From JBFIHF01 sp964411125 (lineage in GTDB: Bacteria > Myxococcota_A > Bradymonadia > Bradymonadales > Bradymonadaceae), in the NCBI GenBank assembly GCA_964411125.1, contig CAYPJU010000031.1:1-64000 (forward strand): 64,000 nucleotides of DNA, given 5' to 3'. Below the pieces are notes generated by a model. That model was given only the letters and a program-made list of their open reading frames with translations, was not told the DNA's origin and ran no database searches. Positions 1 to 9,915 of this stretch are shown piece after piece (positions within the stretch are counted from its first letter, which is position 1; the number at the start of each line of letters is the position of its first letter). The position numbers and the translations under genes are program-made.

Positions 1-2
1 AA

Positions 3-81
<79 letters not shown>

Positions 82-154
82 CACCCACGCGACACGGACC
101 GTTCACCCAGCAGCCTGCTTGCCTTGTCCCGGTCGCGCCCGAAGTTCCGGGGCG

Positions 155-1147
155 ATGCAAGTCTTGCGATCGACAGACAGGGGTCTCGAGTGCGCGGCGG
201 GCGACTTTGCGATCGACCCGTGGGGCGAGATCGACGTGGCGTGTGTGTCGCATGCGCATGCCGATCATGCGCGGCCCGTCAGCAAGATCGTCCACTGTTC
301 CGAGCCGGGGGTGTTGCTGACGCAGCGCCGGGTCGGCAGTGCGGAGGTCATCGGGCATCCGTACGGCGAGCCGTTCCGGTTGGGCGACGCGACGGTGTCG
401 TTTCATCCCGCCGGACACATCCTCGGCTCCGCCCAGATTCGGGTCGAGGTCGCCGGCGAGGTGTGGGTCTTCAGCGGCGACTGCAAGCGCGAGAGCGACC
501 CCACGTGCAAACCTTTCGAGGTCGTCCCTTGCGACACCTTCATCACCGAGGCGACTTTCGCGCTGCCGATCTACCGATGGAAGCCGACCGAAGAGGTCGT
601 CGACGAGATCTGGGCGTGGTGGCAGCAGAACGTCGACAGGAACAAGACGTCGATGCTGTTCTGCTACTCGCTGGGTAAGGCGCAGCGCATCCTTGCCGGC
701 CTCGCGAACAAGACCGAGCGCCCGGTGTACGTTCACGGGTCGGTCCTCCCGTGGGAGCGCGTCTACCGGGACGCCGGCGTGAAGATGGTCCCGACGGAGT
801 ACGTCACGGACGCGGAACACCCCACGGACTTTGCCGGGGAGCTCGTGATCGCGCCGCCCTCGGCGAGCCGGTCGACCTGGATGAAGCGCTTTCGTGACCC
901 GGACACCGCGTTCGCCTCGGGCTGGATGCGGATTCGAGGGATGCGACGCGGGCGGGGTTGGGACCGCGGCTTCGTCCTCTCCGATCACGTGGACTGGCCC
1001 GGCCTCGTCGAGACGGTTCATCAGACGGGCGCGAGCCGCGTCTACGCCACCCACGGCAAGACGGACGTGATCGTGCGTTACCTGCGCGAGCATGGGATCG
1101 ATGCGGCGTCGCTCGAGACGACCTACGGCGGCGAAGAAGAGGACTGA
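155..1147 (+). CDS. Ligase-associated DNA exonuclease (metallo-beta-lactamase fold)
   Basis: The 330-residue protein resembles the beta-CASP/metallo-beta-lactamase nucleases encoded next to ATP-dependent DNA ligases. The metal-binding motif HAHADH lies near residues 33-38, and a later Asp (FSGDCKRE) and late His (LSDHVDW, ATHGKTD) fit the remaining ligands. An in-frame TTG at 119 would add twelve residues of unlikely sequence, so I prefer the ATG at 155. The stop overlaps the start of the ligase gene by one base (TGATG), implying translational coupling. The family is thought to process DNA ends before ligation. I infer a cytosolic DNA-repair role. The family call is firm but the exact substrate is not known. 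Confidence 0.88.
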   Translation: MQVLRSTDRGLECAAGDFAIDPWGEIDVACVSHAHADHARPVSKIVHCSEPGVLLTQRRVGSAEVIGHPYGEPFRLGDATVSFHPAGHILGSAQIRVEVAGEVWVFSGDCKRESDPTCKPFEVVPCDTFITEATFALPIYRWKPTEEVVDEIWAWWQQNVDRNKTSMLFCYSLGKAQRILAGLANKTERPVYVHGSVLPWERVYRDAGVKMVPTEYVTDAEHPTDFAGELVIAPPSASRSTWMKRFRDPDTAFASGWMRIRGMRRGRGWDRGFVLSDHVDWPGLVETVHQTGASRVYATHGKTDVIVRYLREHGIDAASLETTYGGEEED

Positions 1148-2757
1148 TGCGGCGTTTCTCGCAGCTCTACGACGCGCTCGATCGCACGACGTCGACCAAC
1201 GCGAAGGTCACCGCGATGGTGGAGTACTTTGGCGACGCGCCCTCGCTCGATGCCGCGTGGGCCGTCTTCTTTCTGTCCGGCGAGCGCCTGCGTCGCCCGG
1301 TGAAGACGCGGACGATGGCGGCGTGGGCGACCGAGCTCGCCGGCATCACCGACTGGATGTTCGAGGCTTCCTACTCGGCGGTCGGTGACCTCGCCGAGAC
1401 GATCGCGCTGCTGGTCGATTCGATCCCCCACCGCGACGTCCCCGAGCCGTGGGACCCGCCGCTGCACGAGGCCGTGGAGTGGGTGAAGGAGCTGCGCGGG
1501 CTCGACGAAGAGGTCCAGCGCGAACGGGTGCTCACGGTGTGGGCGGGCCTCGAGCCGCGCGACCTCTACCTGCTGATGAAGCTGATGACGGGAGCGCTCC
1601 GCGTGGGCGTATCGAAGCGGCTCGTCGTTCGCGCGCTGACCGAGTACTCGGGGGTCGACCGCGCAACGATCTTCCACCGCATGATGGGGCACTGGGAGCC
1701 GAGCGCGCGCGCGTTCGAGCGTCTCTTCGAGGAGGGTGACGACGTAGACCTGTCGCGTCCCTACCCCTACTTCCTCGCCTCGCCGCTGGAGGCGGAGCCC
1801 GAGTCGCTGGGAGCACCCCGGGACTGGCAGGCGGAGTGGAAGTGGGACGGCATCCGCGGCCAGCTCATCCGGCGCGACGGGGAGACGTTCCTATGGTCGC
1901 GCGGCGAGGAGCTCGTCAACCACCAGTACCCCGAGGTGATCGAGGCGGCGTCCCACCTTCCGGACGGAACGGTTCTCGATGGAGAGCTGCTCGCATGGGA
2001 CGAAGCCGCGGGCGTGCCGCTACCGTTCTCGCAGATGCAGCGTCGCATCGGTCGCAAGAAGGTCGGCAAGAAGATGCTTAGCTCGGTCCCGGTCGCCTTC
2101 ATGGTCTACGACCAGATCGAGAAGGACGGCGCGGATTTCCGCGAAGCGTCGATGGCCGCGCGCCGGGCCGCTCTGGAGGCGACCGTACGCGGCCTCGAAG
2201 ACTCGTTTCCGCTGTCGCCCATCGTCGGGTTCGACAGCTGGGCCGAGCTTGCGGAGCTGCGCGGTGAAAGCCGCGAACGCCGGGTGGAAGGGGTGATGCT
2301 GAAGCGGCTCGACAGTCCCTACCGGGTGGGTCGAACGCGCGGCGATTGGTGGAAATGGAAGGTGGAGCCCTTCGAGATCGACGCCGTCCTGATCTACGCA
2401 CAGCCGGGCCACGGTCGTCGCGCGGGTCTACACACCGACTACACGTTCGCGCTTTGGGACGATGGGGAGCTCGTCACGGTCGCCAAGGCGTACTCCGGGC
2501 TGTCGAACGAGGAGATCCGCGAGCTCGACACCTGGATACGGCGCAACACGGTCGAAAAGTACGGCCCGGTGCGCGCCGTCGAGCCGACTCACGTGTTCCA
2601 ACTGCACTTCGAGAACGTTGCGCCCTCCAACCGGCACAAGTCCGGGTTCGCCGTGCGGTTCCCCCGGATCGCCCGCTGGCGCCGCGACAAGCCGATCGAG
2701 CAGGCCGATTCGCTGGACCGTATCCGCGCGATCGTGCGGGTCGCCCAGGATGCGTGA
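1147..2757 (+). CDS. ATP-dependent DNA ligase
   Basis: A 536-residue ATP-dependent ligase with an N-terminal helical DNA-binding domain (about 1-200), an adenylation domain and a C-terminal OB fold. The adenylation motif EWKWDGIRG places the nucleotide-accepting lysine at residue 232. Further nucleotidyltransferase motifs are visible: LDGELLAW, EGVMLKR and WWKWK. It is coupled to the upstream exonuclease by a TGATG overlap. This matches the known ligase-exonuclease pair, which elsewhere often includes a DEXH helicase and a metallophosphatase. Neither follows here, since the next gene encodes a SOUL protein. It probably acts in DNA repair, alongside the replicative NAD-dependent ligase expected elsewhere in the genome. 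Confidence 0.93.
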   Translation: MRRFSQLYDALDRTTSTNAKVTAMVEYFGDAPSLDAAWAVFFLSGERLRRPVKTRTMAAWATELAGITDWMFEASYSAVGDLAETIALLVDSIPHRDVPEPWDPPLHEAVEWVKELRGLDEEVQRERVLTVWAGLEPRDLYLLMKLMTGALRVGVSKRLVVRALTEYSGVDRATIFHRMMGHWEPSARAFERLFEEGDDVDLSRPYPYFLASPLEAEPESLGAPRDWQAEWKWDGIRGQLIRRDGETFLWSRGEELVNHQYPEVIEAASHLPDGTVLDGELLAWDEAAGVPLPFSQMQRRIGRKKVGKKMLSSVPVAFMVYDQIEKDGADFREASMAARRAALEATVRGLEDSFPLSPIVGFDSWAELAELRGESRERRVEGVMLKRLDSPYRVGRTRGDWWKWKVEPFEIDAVLIYAQPGHGRRAGLHTDYTFALWDDGELVTVAKAYSGLSNEEIRELDTWIRRNTVEKYGPVRAVEPTHVFQLHFENVAPSNRHKSGFAVRFPRIARWRRDKPIEQADSLDRIRAIVRVAQDA

Positions 2758-2853
2758 TCGCGCGGGGGGACTGCCTGGCCTGCGCCGGTCGTGTCGCCCG
2801 AGTATCGCGCAACGTGGCCGTGATCTCCGCATCCAACGTGCGATGGAGGAGTC

Positions 2854-3465
2854 ATGAAAAAAGCTGTCATAGCGGCCGTGGGTCTCGGAGGTCTACTCGT
2901 CGCCTCGGTCGCGGGAGCACAGATGTTTCGAGGAGCCTACGACGAACCCGCCCACGAGGTCGTCTTCGCCGACGGCCCGTTCGAGCTTCGTCGGTACGAA
3001 GCTCGGATCGTGGCGGAAACCAGGGTCCGCGCTGCCAGCATGCGGGACGCGACGTCGCAGGGTTTCGGCCGCCTTGCGGACTATATCTTCGGCGGCAACG
3101 AGGGGACGGACGGTTCCTCGCAGAAGATCGCCATGACGACCCCCGTGGAGTCGGCGCCCGACGGCGACGAATTCGTCGTCGTGTTCACGATGCCGCCGAA
3201 GTTCACGTCGGTGGAGCAACTGCCGCAACCGAAGGACTCGCGAGTGGTGGTACGGCGTGACGAGGGACGGGTCGTCGCGACGATGCGTTTCGGGGGTGTG
3301 GCGCGGAACAAGGACATCGGGGAGCTGACGGCTCGGCTGATGTCCAGGGTCGACCAGCACGGGTATGTGGCCGAATCGGAGGTTCGGATCGCGCAGTACG
3401 ATCCACCGTGGATCCCGGGCGTGATACGGCGAAACGAGCTCATGGTGGACGTCGCAAAGCGGTGA
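2854..3465 (+). CDS. SOUL family heme-binding-like protein, secreted
   Basis: A 203-residue protein with a signal peptide (residues 1-22, ending VAGA) and the features of the SOUL family: FELRRYEARIVAET near the N-terminus, KIAMTTPV in the middle and a C-terminal WIPGVIRRNELMV segment. SOUL proteins are associated with heme or porphyrin binding, though many bacterial members have no proven ligand. A strong GGAGG ribosome-binding site precedes the ATG by a few bases. Export suggests a periplasmic location. The reading frame after its stop codon stays open into the following penicillin-binding protein, which matters for that gene's start. The family assignment is solid; heme binding is only inferred. 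Confidence 0.88.
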   Translation: MKKAVIAAVGLGGLLVASVAGAQMFRGAYDEPAHEVVFADGPFELRRYEARIVAETRVRAASMRDATSQGFGRLADYIFGGNEGTDGSSQKIAMTTPVESAPDGDEFVVVFTMPPKFTSVEQLPQPKDSRVVVRRDEGRVVATMRFGGVARNKDIGELTARLMSRVDQHGYVAESEVRIAQYDPPWIPGVIRRNELMVDVAKR

Positions 3466-3502
3466 CTGACTCGGCCGGGCCGGCAACTTGCGCAAAGGTG
3501 GA

Positions 3503-3519
3503 TCGGAGATAATCTCCGA
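3503..3519. promoter_or_regulatory. Near-perfect 17-bp palindrome, candidate operator
   Basis: TCGGAGAT and ATCTCCGA form eight-base inverted arms separated by a single A. The dyad lies 37 bases after the SOUL stop and about 150 bases upstream of the assigned start of the penicillin-binding protein. It is too compact to be an RNA hairpin terminator, since the loop would be one base and no U-tract follows. It is therefore better explained as a binding site for a dimeric regulator. The regulator is unknown. Confidence 0.5.
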
Positions 3520-3666
3520 AGCGTCGCGCTGCATCGTGGACTTCTCGCCATCGAATCCGAACACCCAGAACAGGACTCCGAAGACTCGACGCCCTTCACC
3601 GCGTCGGCATCCCGCGGCGAAACCCCGGCGGCTCCAGCGGGCTGTCGCAGGAAGCTCGCCATCGTC

Positions 3667-6600
3667 GTGGGCTCGATTCTACTGGCGGTCCTCGTATCCG
3701 TCGCGGCGCTCGCCGTGTGGGAGATGCGGACGTCGACTCTGCAGGCGCGCTACTTCACAGAGAGACTGGAGGGGGCGTCGTTCTCGGTCGAAGACGGCCC
3801 GTCCGAGACGCTCTTGTTCCCCGAGCACGGGCCATACGACGTCCGACTCGGCTACACCCGGATCGAGGCGGCAGGTGAACGGCTCGACGCTCTGGGCTAC
3901 GAGCTGACGAGCCAGGCGCGGTGGAGCCCTCGCTTTCAGGAGATCGTCGCTGAAGGGGCGTTCCCTCCTTACGTCGAGAAACGCCAGGCCGGCCTTGCGA
4001 TCATCGACGCGGGGGGAGAGCCGCTCTACTTTTTCAGCGTTCCGCGTGAAGTCTACCTCGAGTTCGAGGACATCCCGCCGCCGATCGTCGACTCGCTACT
4101 GTTCGTCGAAAACCGCTCGCTCCTCGATCTCGAGCCGGCGACGCGCAACCCCGCCATCGAATGGTCTCGCCTCGCCAATGCCGTCGTGGAGAACGGGCTC
4201 GAAGTCGTTGGGTTCGGTTCGGACCGACCGTCGGGGGGCAGCACCCTGGCGACCCAGATCGAGAAGTTTCGTCACAGTCCGGGCGGGCGAACGGCCAACG
4301 TCGAGCAAAAGCTGCAACAGATGTACTCGGCTTCCCTGCGCGCCTATCTGCACGGTCCCGATACCGCCGAGGCGCGCAAACGGATCGTGCTCGACTACGT
4401 CAACGGTGTTCCGCTTTCGGCGAACCCGCAGATGGGGGAGGTGTTCGGCCTTCGGGACGCGCTGACGGTCTGGTTCGGGGCCGACCCCTCCGAGGTCGAC
4501 GATCTGCTCTTTCGGGGAGACGTGAAGACGTGGCAGGACAAGGAGGCGCGGGGGCTCGCGCTGCGCCGGGCGCTGACGCTGATCCTCTCCCAACGACGCC
4601 CCAGTGAGCTTCTTCTGCAGCGTCGCGACGCCCTCGACGAGATCACCGACAGCCACCTGCGCGTCATGCGAGCCGAGGGTGTCATACCGATGGCGCTAGC
4701 GGACGAAGCGCTCGACACACGCTCTCTCTCGATCGACATCGGGGAGCTGCCCGAGCCGACCCACTTTCGCGAAGTGAAGACGCAGAACGCGGTGCGAGCA
4801 CAGCTGCGAGAGCTGGTCGGCGAGCCGTCGCTGCATTCTCTGGATCGGATGGATCTGGAGGTTCAGTCGACGATCGAACTGTCCGTCCAGGAGGCGATCA
4901 AAGCGAAGCTGCACGGGCTCGACGATCCGAAAGGGGCCGAGGAGATGAACCTCGTCGGGCATCGCCTGCTGAAAGACGACGCGAAGGGGATCGTCTTCGG
5001 GCTCACCCTCTACGAGCGCACCCCTTACGGGAGCGCGCTTCGACTGCAGGTCGACACGTACGACCAGCCGCTGAACATCAACGAGGGGATCAAGCTCGAT
5101 CTCGGGTCGACCGCGAAGCTCCGCACGATGACGACATACCTCGAGATCGTTGCGGAGCTGCACGACGAACTGAGTGGCATGACGCCCGAAGCACGCCGCG
5201 ACCTCGTGATCGACTCGGACGACGTGCTGACGAAGTGGGTGTGGGACCAGCTTCGCAAAGATCCTCGCATCGAGCTCGAAGAACTTCTCGAAGCGGCGAT
5301 GAACCGGACGTACTCGGCGAGCCCTGCAGAGACGTTCTTCACGGGGGGCGGGGCCCATCGGTTCGGCAACTTCGACAAAGCGGACAACAGCAAGCGCGTC
5401 ACCGCGCGCGAGGCGTTCCAGCGGTCGATCAACCTGCCGTTCGTCCGGATGATGCGGGAGATCGTGCGCTACTACGTCCCCCAGCTTCCAAACGCCGGTC
5501 CTACGCTCTTCACCGACCCCGAGCATCCGGGGCGGCGGGCGCGTCTCGAGACATTCGCGAACACTGAGTCGCGCGAGTTCTTGCAACGCTTCTACGCGAA
5601 CTACCGGGGCACCTCGGCAGAGGAGGCGCTCGACCGCCTCGTCGCCCGTCGAAGCAAGTGGACGCCCGTCGCGCTCGCGACGGCGCTTCGGTCGGCGGCT
5701 CCAGACCTGGGCTTCGAGGCATTCAGCGACCGAATGCGGGGGCACCTCGACGCGAGGAAGCTCACCGACGAGAAGCTGCGGAAGCTGTACGACGACCACG
5801 GGCCGGGCAAGTTCGACTGGAACGATCGCGGGTACCTGACGCGCCTTCATCCACTGGAGCTGTGGCTCGTCGCCCACCGCAGGACGACGGGGGAGCCTCG
5901 CTGGACCGACGCCGCAGAGGCATCGGCGCAGGTGCGTCGAGAGGTTTACGAGTGGCTCTTCAAGCCGAAGCGATTCAAGGCGCAGAACAAGCGGCTCCGT
6001 TACATCCTCGAACGGGAAGCGTTCGAGCGGATTCACCGAGAGTGGGCCCGGCTGGGCTATCCATTCGAAGAGCTGACCCCCTCGCTCGCGAGCTCGATCG
6101 GCGCCGCAGCGGACCGCCCCGACGCGCTCGCTCGGTTGGTCGGCATCATCGCCGGCGGCGGGCTCGCATACGAACGCTACGTGGCGTCCAGCTTTCACTT
6201 CGGGGTCGGGACGCCCTACGAGACCCGCTACGAGCGGCGCCCCCACGAACCGGTCCGCGTGATGAACGAAGCGGTCGCGCGTCGCCTTCGGTCCGAGCTC
6301 GTCGGCGTGGTCCGCGAAGGGACCGCCAAGCGGCTGCGTCGAGCCGAGCCCTACAAGTCGGACCCGCTGTGGCTGGTCGGGGGGAAGACGGGGACGGGGG
6401 ATCACCGCAAGAGGAAGACGGGGCGGGGCGGACGGGTGCTCGAGGAGACGCCGGTGAGTCGTAGCGCGACGTTCGTCTTCTTCCTCGGCGACCGGTTTCA
6501 CGGCACGCTCACCGCGTTCGTGGAGGGCCCGGCGGCGGCCGACCACGAGTTCACCAGTTCGCTCCCCGTGACGATCCTGCGCGAGCTCGCCCCCGAGCTC

Positions 6601-6735
6601 GAGCCGATCGTGGGGCGCTCGAAGCGGAAAGGCGGTCGCGGCGTGGAGCCCGACGAAGTCGAAGTGTTCGACGGCGTCATCTTCTACGACGACCTCTCCG
6701 CCGATCGGGAGGACGACGGGTGGATGCCCGAGTAG
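3667..6735 (+). CDS. Class A penicillin-binding protein (GT51 plus transpeptidase), atypical
   Basis: A 1022-residue membrane protein with an N-terminal transmembrane helix and a GT51 glycosyltransferase domain (FVENR with the likely catalytic Glu148, GGST at 190-193). The transpeptidase domain carries STAK (Ser481-Lys484), SIN (587-589) and KTG (907-909). It polymerises and crosslinks peptidoglycan in the periplasm. The distance from SxN to KTG is about 320 residues, roughly twice the usual, because of a charged, probably helical insertion around 610-810. The start is uncertain. GTG 3667 puts the helix at the extreme N-terminus, while the open frame upstream encodes a positively charged CRRK just before the helix but has no ATG, GTG or TTG codon. 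Confidence 0.85.
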   Translation: MGSILLAVLVSVAALAVWEMRTSTLQARYFTERLEGASFSVEDGPSETLLFPEHGPYDVRLGYTRIEAAGERLDALGYELTSQARWSPRFQEIVAEGAFPPYVEKRQAGLAIIDAGGEPLYFFSVPREVYLEFEDIPPPIVDSLLFVENRSLLDLEPATRNPAIEWSRLANAVVENGLEVVGFGSDRPSGGSTLATQIEKFRHSPGGRTANVEQKLQQMYSASLRAYLHGPDTAEARKRIVLDYVNGVPLSANPQMGEVFGLRDALTVWFGADPSEVDDLLFRGDVKTWQDKEARGLALRRALTLILSQRRPSELLLQRRDALDEITDSHLRVMRAEGVIPMALADEALDTRSLSIDIGELPEPTHFREVKTQNAVRAQLRELVGEPSLHSLDRMDLEVQSTIELSVQEAIKAKLHGLDDPKGAEEMNLVGHRLLKDDAKGIVFGLTLYERTPYGSALRLQVDTYDQPLNINEGIKLDLGSTAKLRTMTTYLEIVAELHDELSGMTPEARRDLVIDSDDVLTKWVWDQLRKDPRIELEELLEAAMNRTYSASPAETFFTGGGAHRFGNFDKADNSKRVTAREAFQRSINLPFVRMMREIVRYYVPQLPNAGPTLFTDPEHPGRRARLETFANTESREFLQRFYANYRGTSAEEALDRLVARRSKWTPVALATALRSAAPDLGFEAFSDRMRGHLDARKLTDEKLRKLYDDHGPGKFDWNDRGYLTRLHPLELWLVAHRRTTGEPRWTDAAEASAQVRREVYEWLFKPKRFKAQNKRLRYILEREAFERIHREWARLGYPFEELTPSLASSIGAAADRPDALARLVGIIAGGGLAYERYVASSFHFGVGTPYETRYERRPHEPVRVMNEAVARRLRSELVGVVREGTAKRLRRAEPYKSDPLWLVGGKTGTGDHRKRKTGRGGRVLEETPVSRSATFVFFLGDRFHGTLTAFVEGPAAADHEFTSSLPVTILRELAPELEPIVGRSKRKGGRGVEPDEVEVFDGVIFYDDLSADREDDGWMPE

Positions 6736-6889
6736 TCGGAACAACTGCCGGCTACCGGCTTCTGGCCCCGCGCCGATGAGGGATCGGAGGCTCCCCGTAC
6801 GAGCCGCGAGGTAGGACGCAATCGTTGTCACCGGTCGGGGTGCGTGCTACAAGACTGGCGCTCATCGCTAGTCAACGCGCGAACTTCGT

Positions 6890-8131
<1,242 letters not shown>

Positions 8132-8152
8132 CCCGTTCCGCGCTGGGGTGAC

Positions 8153-9061
8153 GTGCTCTTCGATCTCGAAAACGTCCATAAGTACTACGGGGACTTCCAC
8201 GCGCTGCGCGGCATCACGATGCGCATCCCGGAAGGTAGCGTAGGCCTGCTGGGCCCCAACGGTGCTGGCAAGTCGACGCTCATCAAGACGATGCTCGGTC
8301 TCCTCAAGATCGGGTCCGGTTCGGCGCAGGTGCTGGGCCACCGCCTGCCCGACGAAGCGGAGAAGGTCCGCAAGGCGACGGGCTACATGCCCGAGAACGA
8401 CTGCTACCTCCCGTACATGACAGCCGTGCAATACGTGAGCTTCTCGGGCCAACTTACCGGAATGCCGAAAGCCGAAGCGTTCCGACGCGCCCACGAAGTC
8501 CTCTACTACGTCGGGCTTCAGGAAGCTCGATACCGGCAGCTCAGCGGGTTTTCGACCGGGATGAAGCAGCGCGTGAAGCTCGCTCAGGCGTTGGTCCACG
8601 GACCGAAACTGGTCTTCCTCGACGAACCGACCAACGGGCTCGACCCTCAGGGTCGCGACGAGATGCTCGAGCTGATCGAGGACGTGAAGGCGCGCGGCGT
8701 CAACGTCGTCCTCTCGAGCCACCTCCTCCCCGACGTCGAACAGGTCTGCGAGTCGGTCATCATGCTGAACCAGGGCAAGCTCGTGCATCACGGCTCCATC
8801 GAAGCGCTCAAGTCCGGCGGCACCTCGGTGATCGAGGTCGAGACGAAGGACGCGAACGACCGTCTGAAGAAGGTCCTGGAGGGGGAGGGGCTCGACGTCG
8901 GGGTCGAAGGGCTGCGGCTGAAGATCCGGCTCCCCGAGGGGAAAGATCCCGACACCATCCTGCGGGCCGCCGTGGCGAACGACATCCAGATTCGGCACTA
9001 CATGCCCGGTGAGCTCACGCTCGAGAGCGCGTTCCTCGGTCTGTTGGAAGAGGCGGGCTGA
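8153..9061 (+). CDS. ABC transporter ATP-binding protein
   Basis: A 302-residue ABC ATPase starting at GTG. It has Walker A GPNGAGKST, a signature region FSTGMKQRV, and Walker B followed by LDEPTNGLDP, plus a switch histidine in SSHLLPDV. The type resembles the NatA/CcmA-like ATPases that drive ABC-2 exporters. The C-terminal 80 residues form the usual regulatory extension. Its stop overlaps the start of the permease gene at 9061 (TGATG), so the two are a pair. A second ATPase-permease pair follows. Substrate unknown. Confidence 0.92.
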   Translation: MLFDLENVHKYYGDFHALRGITMRIPEGSVGLLGPNGAGKSTLIKTMLGLLKIGSGSAQVLGHRLPDEAEKVRKATGYMPENDCYLPYMTAVQYVSFSGQLTGMPKAEAFRRAHEVLYYVGLQEARYRQLSGFSTGMKQRVKLAQALVHGPKLVFLDEPTNGLDPQGRDEMLELIEDVKARGVNVVLSSHLLPDVEQVCESVIMLNQGKLVHHGSIEALKSGGTSVIEVETKDANDRLKKVLEGEGLDVGVEGLRLKIRLPEGKDPDTILRAAVANDIQIRHYMPGELTLESAFLGLLEEAG

Positions 9062-9915
9062 TGGCGATCCACGAACAACAATACGTCCGCTACGACGGGG
9101 CGATCCGAGAATCGGGCGCCTGGCGTGTCATCGCCTGGACCGGGTTGCGGACTTACCTGTCGTTCCTGCGAACCAAGCTCGTGCTCCTCTTTCTGTGGCT
9201 CGGGCCGCTCTTCTTCGCGGGGATGAGCCTCCTCGAGTATGCGCTGCGTGGGCAGTTGCAGTCGATGACCGGAGCGAGCGAACCGAACGCCGTCTACATC
9301 GTCTACTTCCTCCAGATGCAGGTGTGGTCTCTCGCGATCCTCTACATGACGAGCGGGTGTGGCGTCGTCAGCGAAGATCTTCGGTACCGGATGTTCCAGC
9401 TCTATTTCTCCAAGCCGATCACCCGCGCCGACTACGCCATCGGAAAGTTCGGCAGTCTCGTGTTGCTCGGCGCGCTCGTGACGGTTCTCCCCGCCATCGT
9501 GGTCGCCGCCGTGCGCGGCGCTTTCTACGTTCAGTCGGAGTACTTTCCCGTGCTCGCCACGCAGATGGCGATGGGGGTCGGTCTCTCGGGGCTCTTCCTC
9601 GCCGTGATGGCCGCGGCGGTCGCCGGGCTCAGCAGCACCACGTCCCGGACCGGGTACGTCGTGCTCTCCTGGATTGGCGCCCTGGTCGTACCGCTCATCC
9701 TCAGCGGGATCGTCGCGATCGCCACGGGAGACACCGAGTTCGCAGCCCTCTGGAGCCTCACCGGCAACATGCACGTCGTCAGCGAGACCTTCCTGACACC
9801 GGACGAAGCGATCGAGAACCTCTACTGGGTCGCCCCACTGATCCTGACCCTCGTCGCCGGAGGCGGCATCGGGGCGCTCTACTGGCGGATCTCTCGGCTC
9901 GAGGGGGTCGCGTGA
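9061..9915 (+). CDS. ABC-2 type transporter permease
   Basis: A 284-residue integral membrane protein with about six hydrophobic segments (for example LVLLFLWLGPLFFAG, GLFLAVMAAAVAGL and a C-terminal APLILTLVAGGGIGALYW). It contains the phrase FSKPITRADY, typical of ABC-2 permeases of the gliding or exporter class (YFSKPI/LSRPI). It is coupled to the upstream ATPase by a one-base overlap and to the downstream ATPase by GTGA. It is presumed to form the membrane channel for the preceding ATPase. No substrate can be read from the sequence. Confidence 0.88.
   Translation: MAIHEQQYVRYDGAIRESGAWRVIAWTGLRTYLSFLRTKLVLLFLWLGPLFFAGMSLLEYALRGQLQSMTGASEPNAVYIVYFLQMQVWSLAILYMTSGCGVVSEDLRYRMFQLYFSKPITRADYAIGKFGSLVLLGALVTVLPAIVVAAVRGAFYVQSEYFPVLATQMAMGVGLSGLFLAVMAAAVAGLSSTTSRTGYVVLSWIGALVVPLILSGIVAIATGDTEFAALWSLTGNMHVVSETFLTPDEAIENLYWVAPLILTLVAGGGIGALYWRISRLEGVA

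Noticed and set aside
119..154. TTG start giving a longer exonuclease
   Set aside because: The twelve extra residues precede the conserved start and have no ribosome-binding site.
4696..6831. 711-codon minus-strand opening under the penicillin-binding protein
   Set aside because: It lies antisense to a gene with all catalytic motifs and has no recognisable domain.
9009..9911. N-terminal extension of the second ABC ATPase through the permease gene
   Set aside because: The extension is Arg-rich out-of-phase translation of the permease. GTG 9912 with the GTGA overlap is the natural start.
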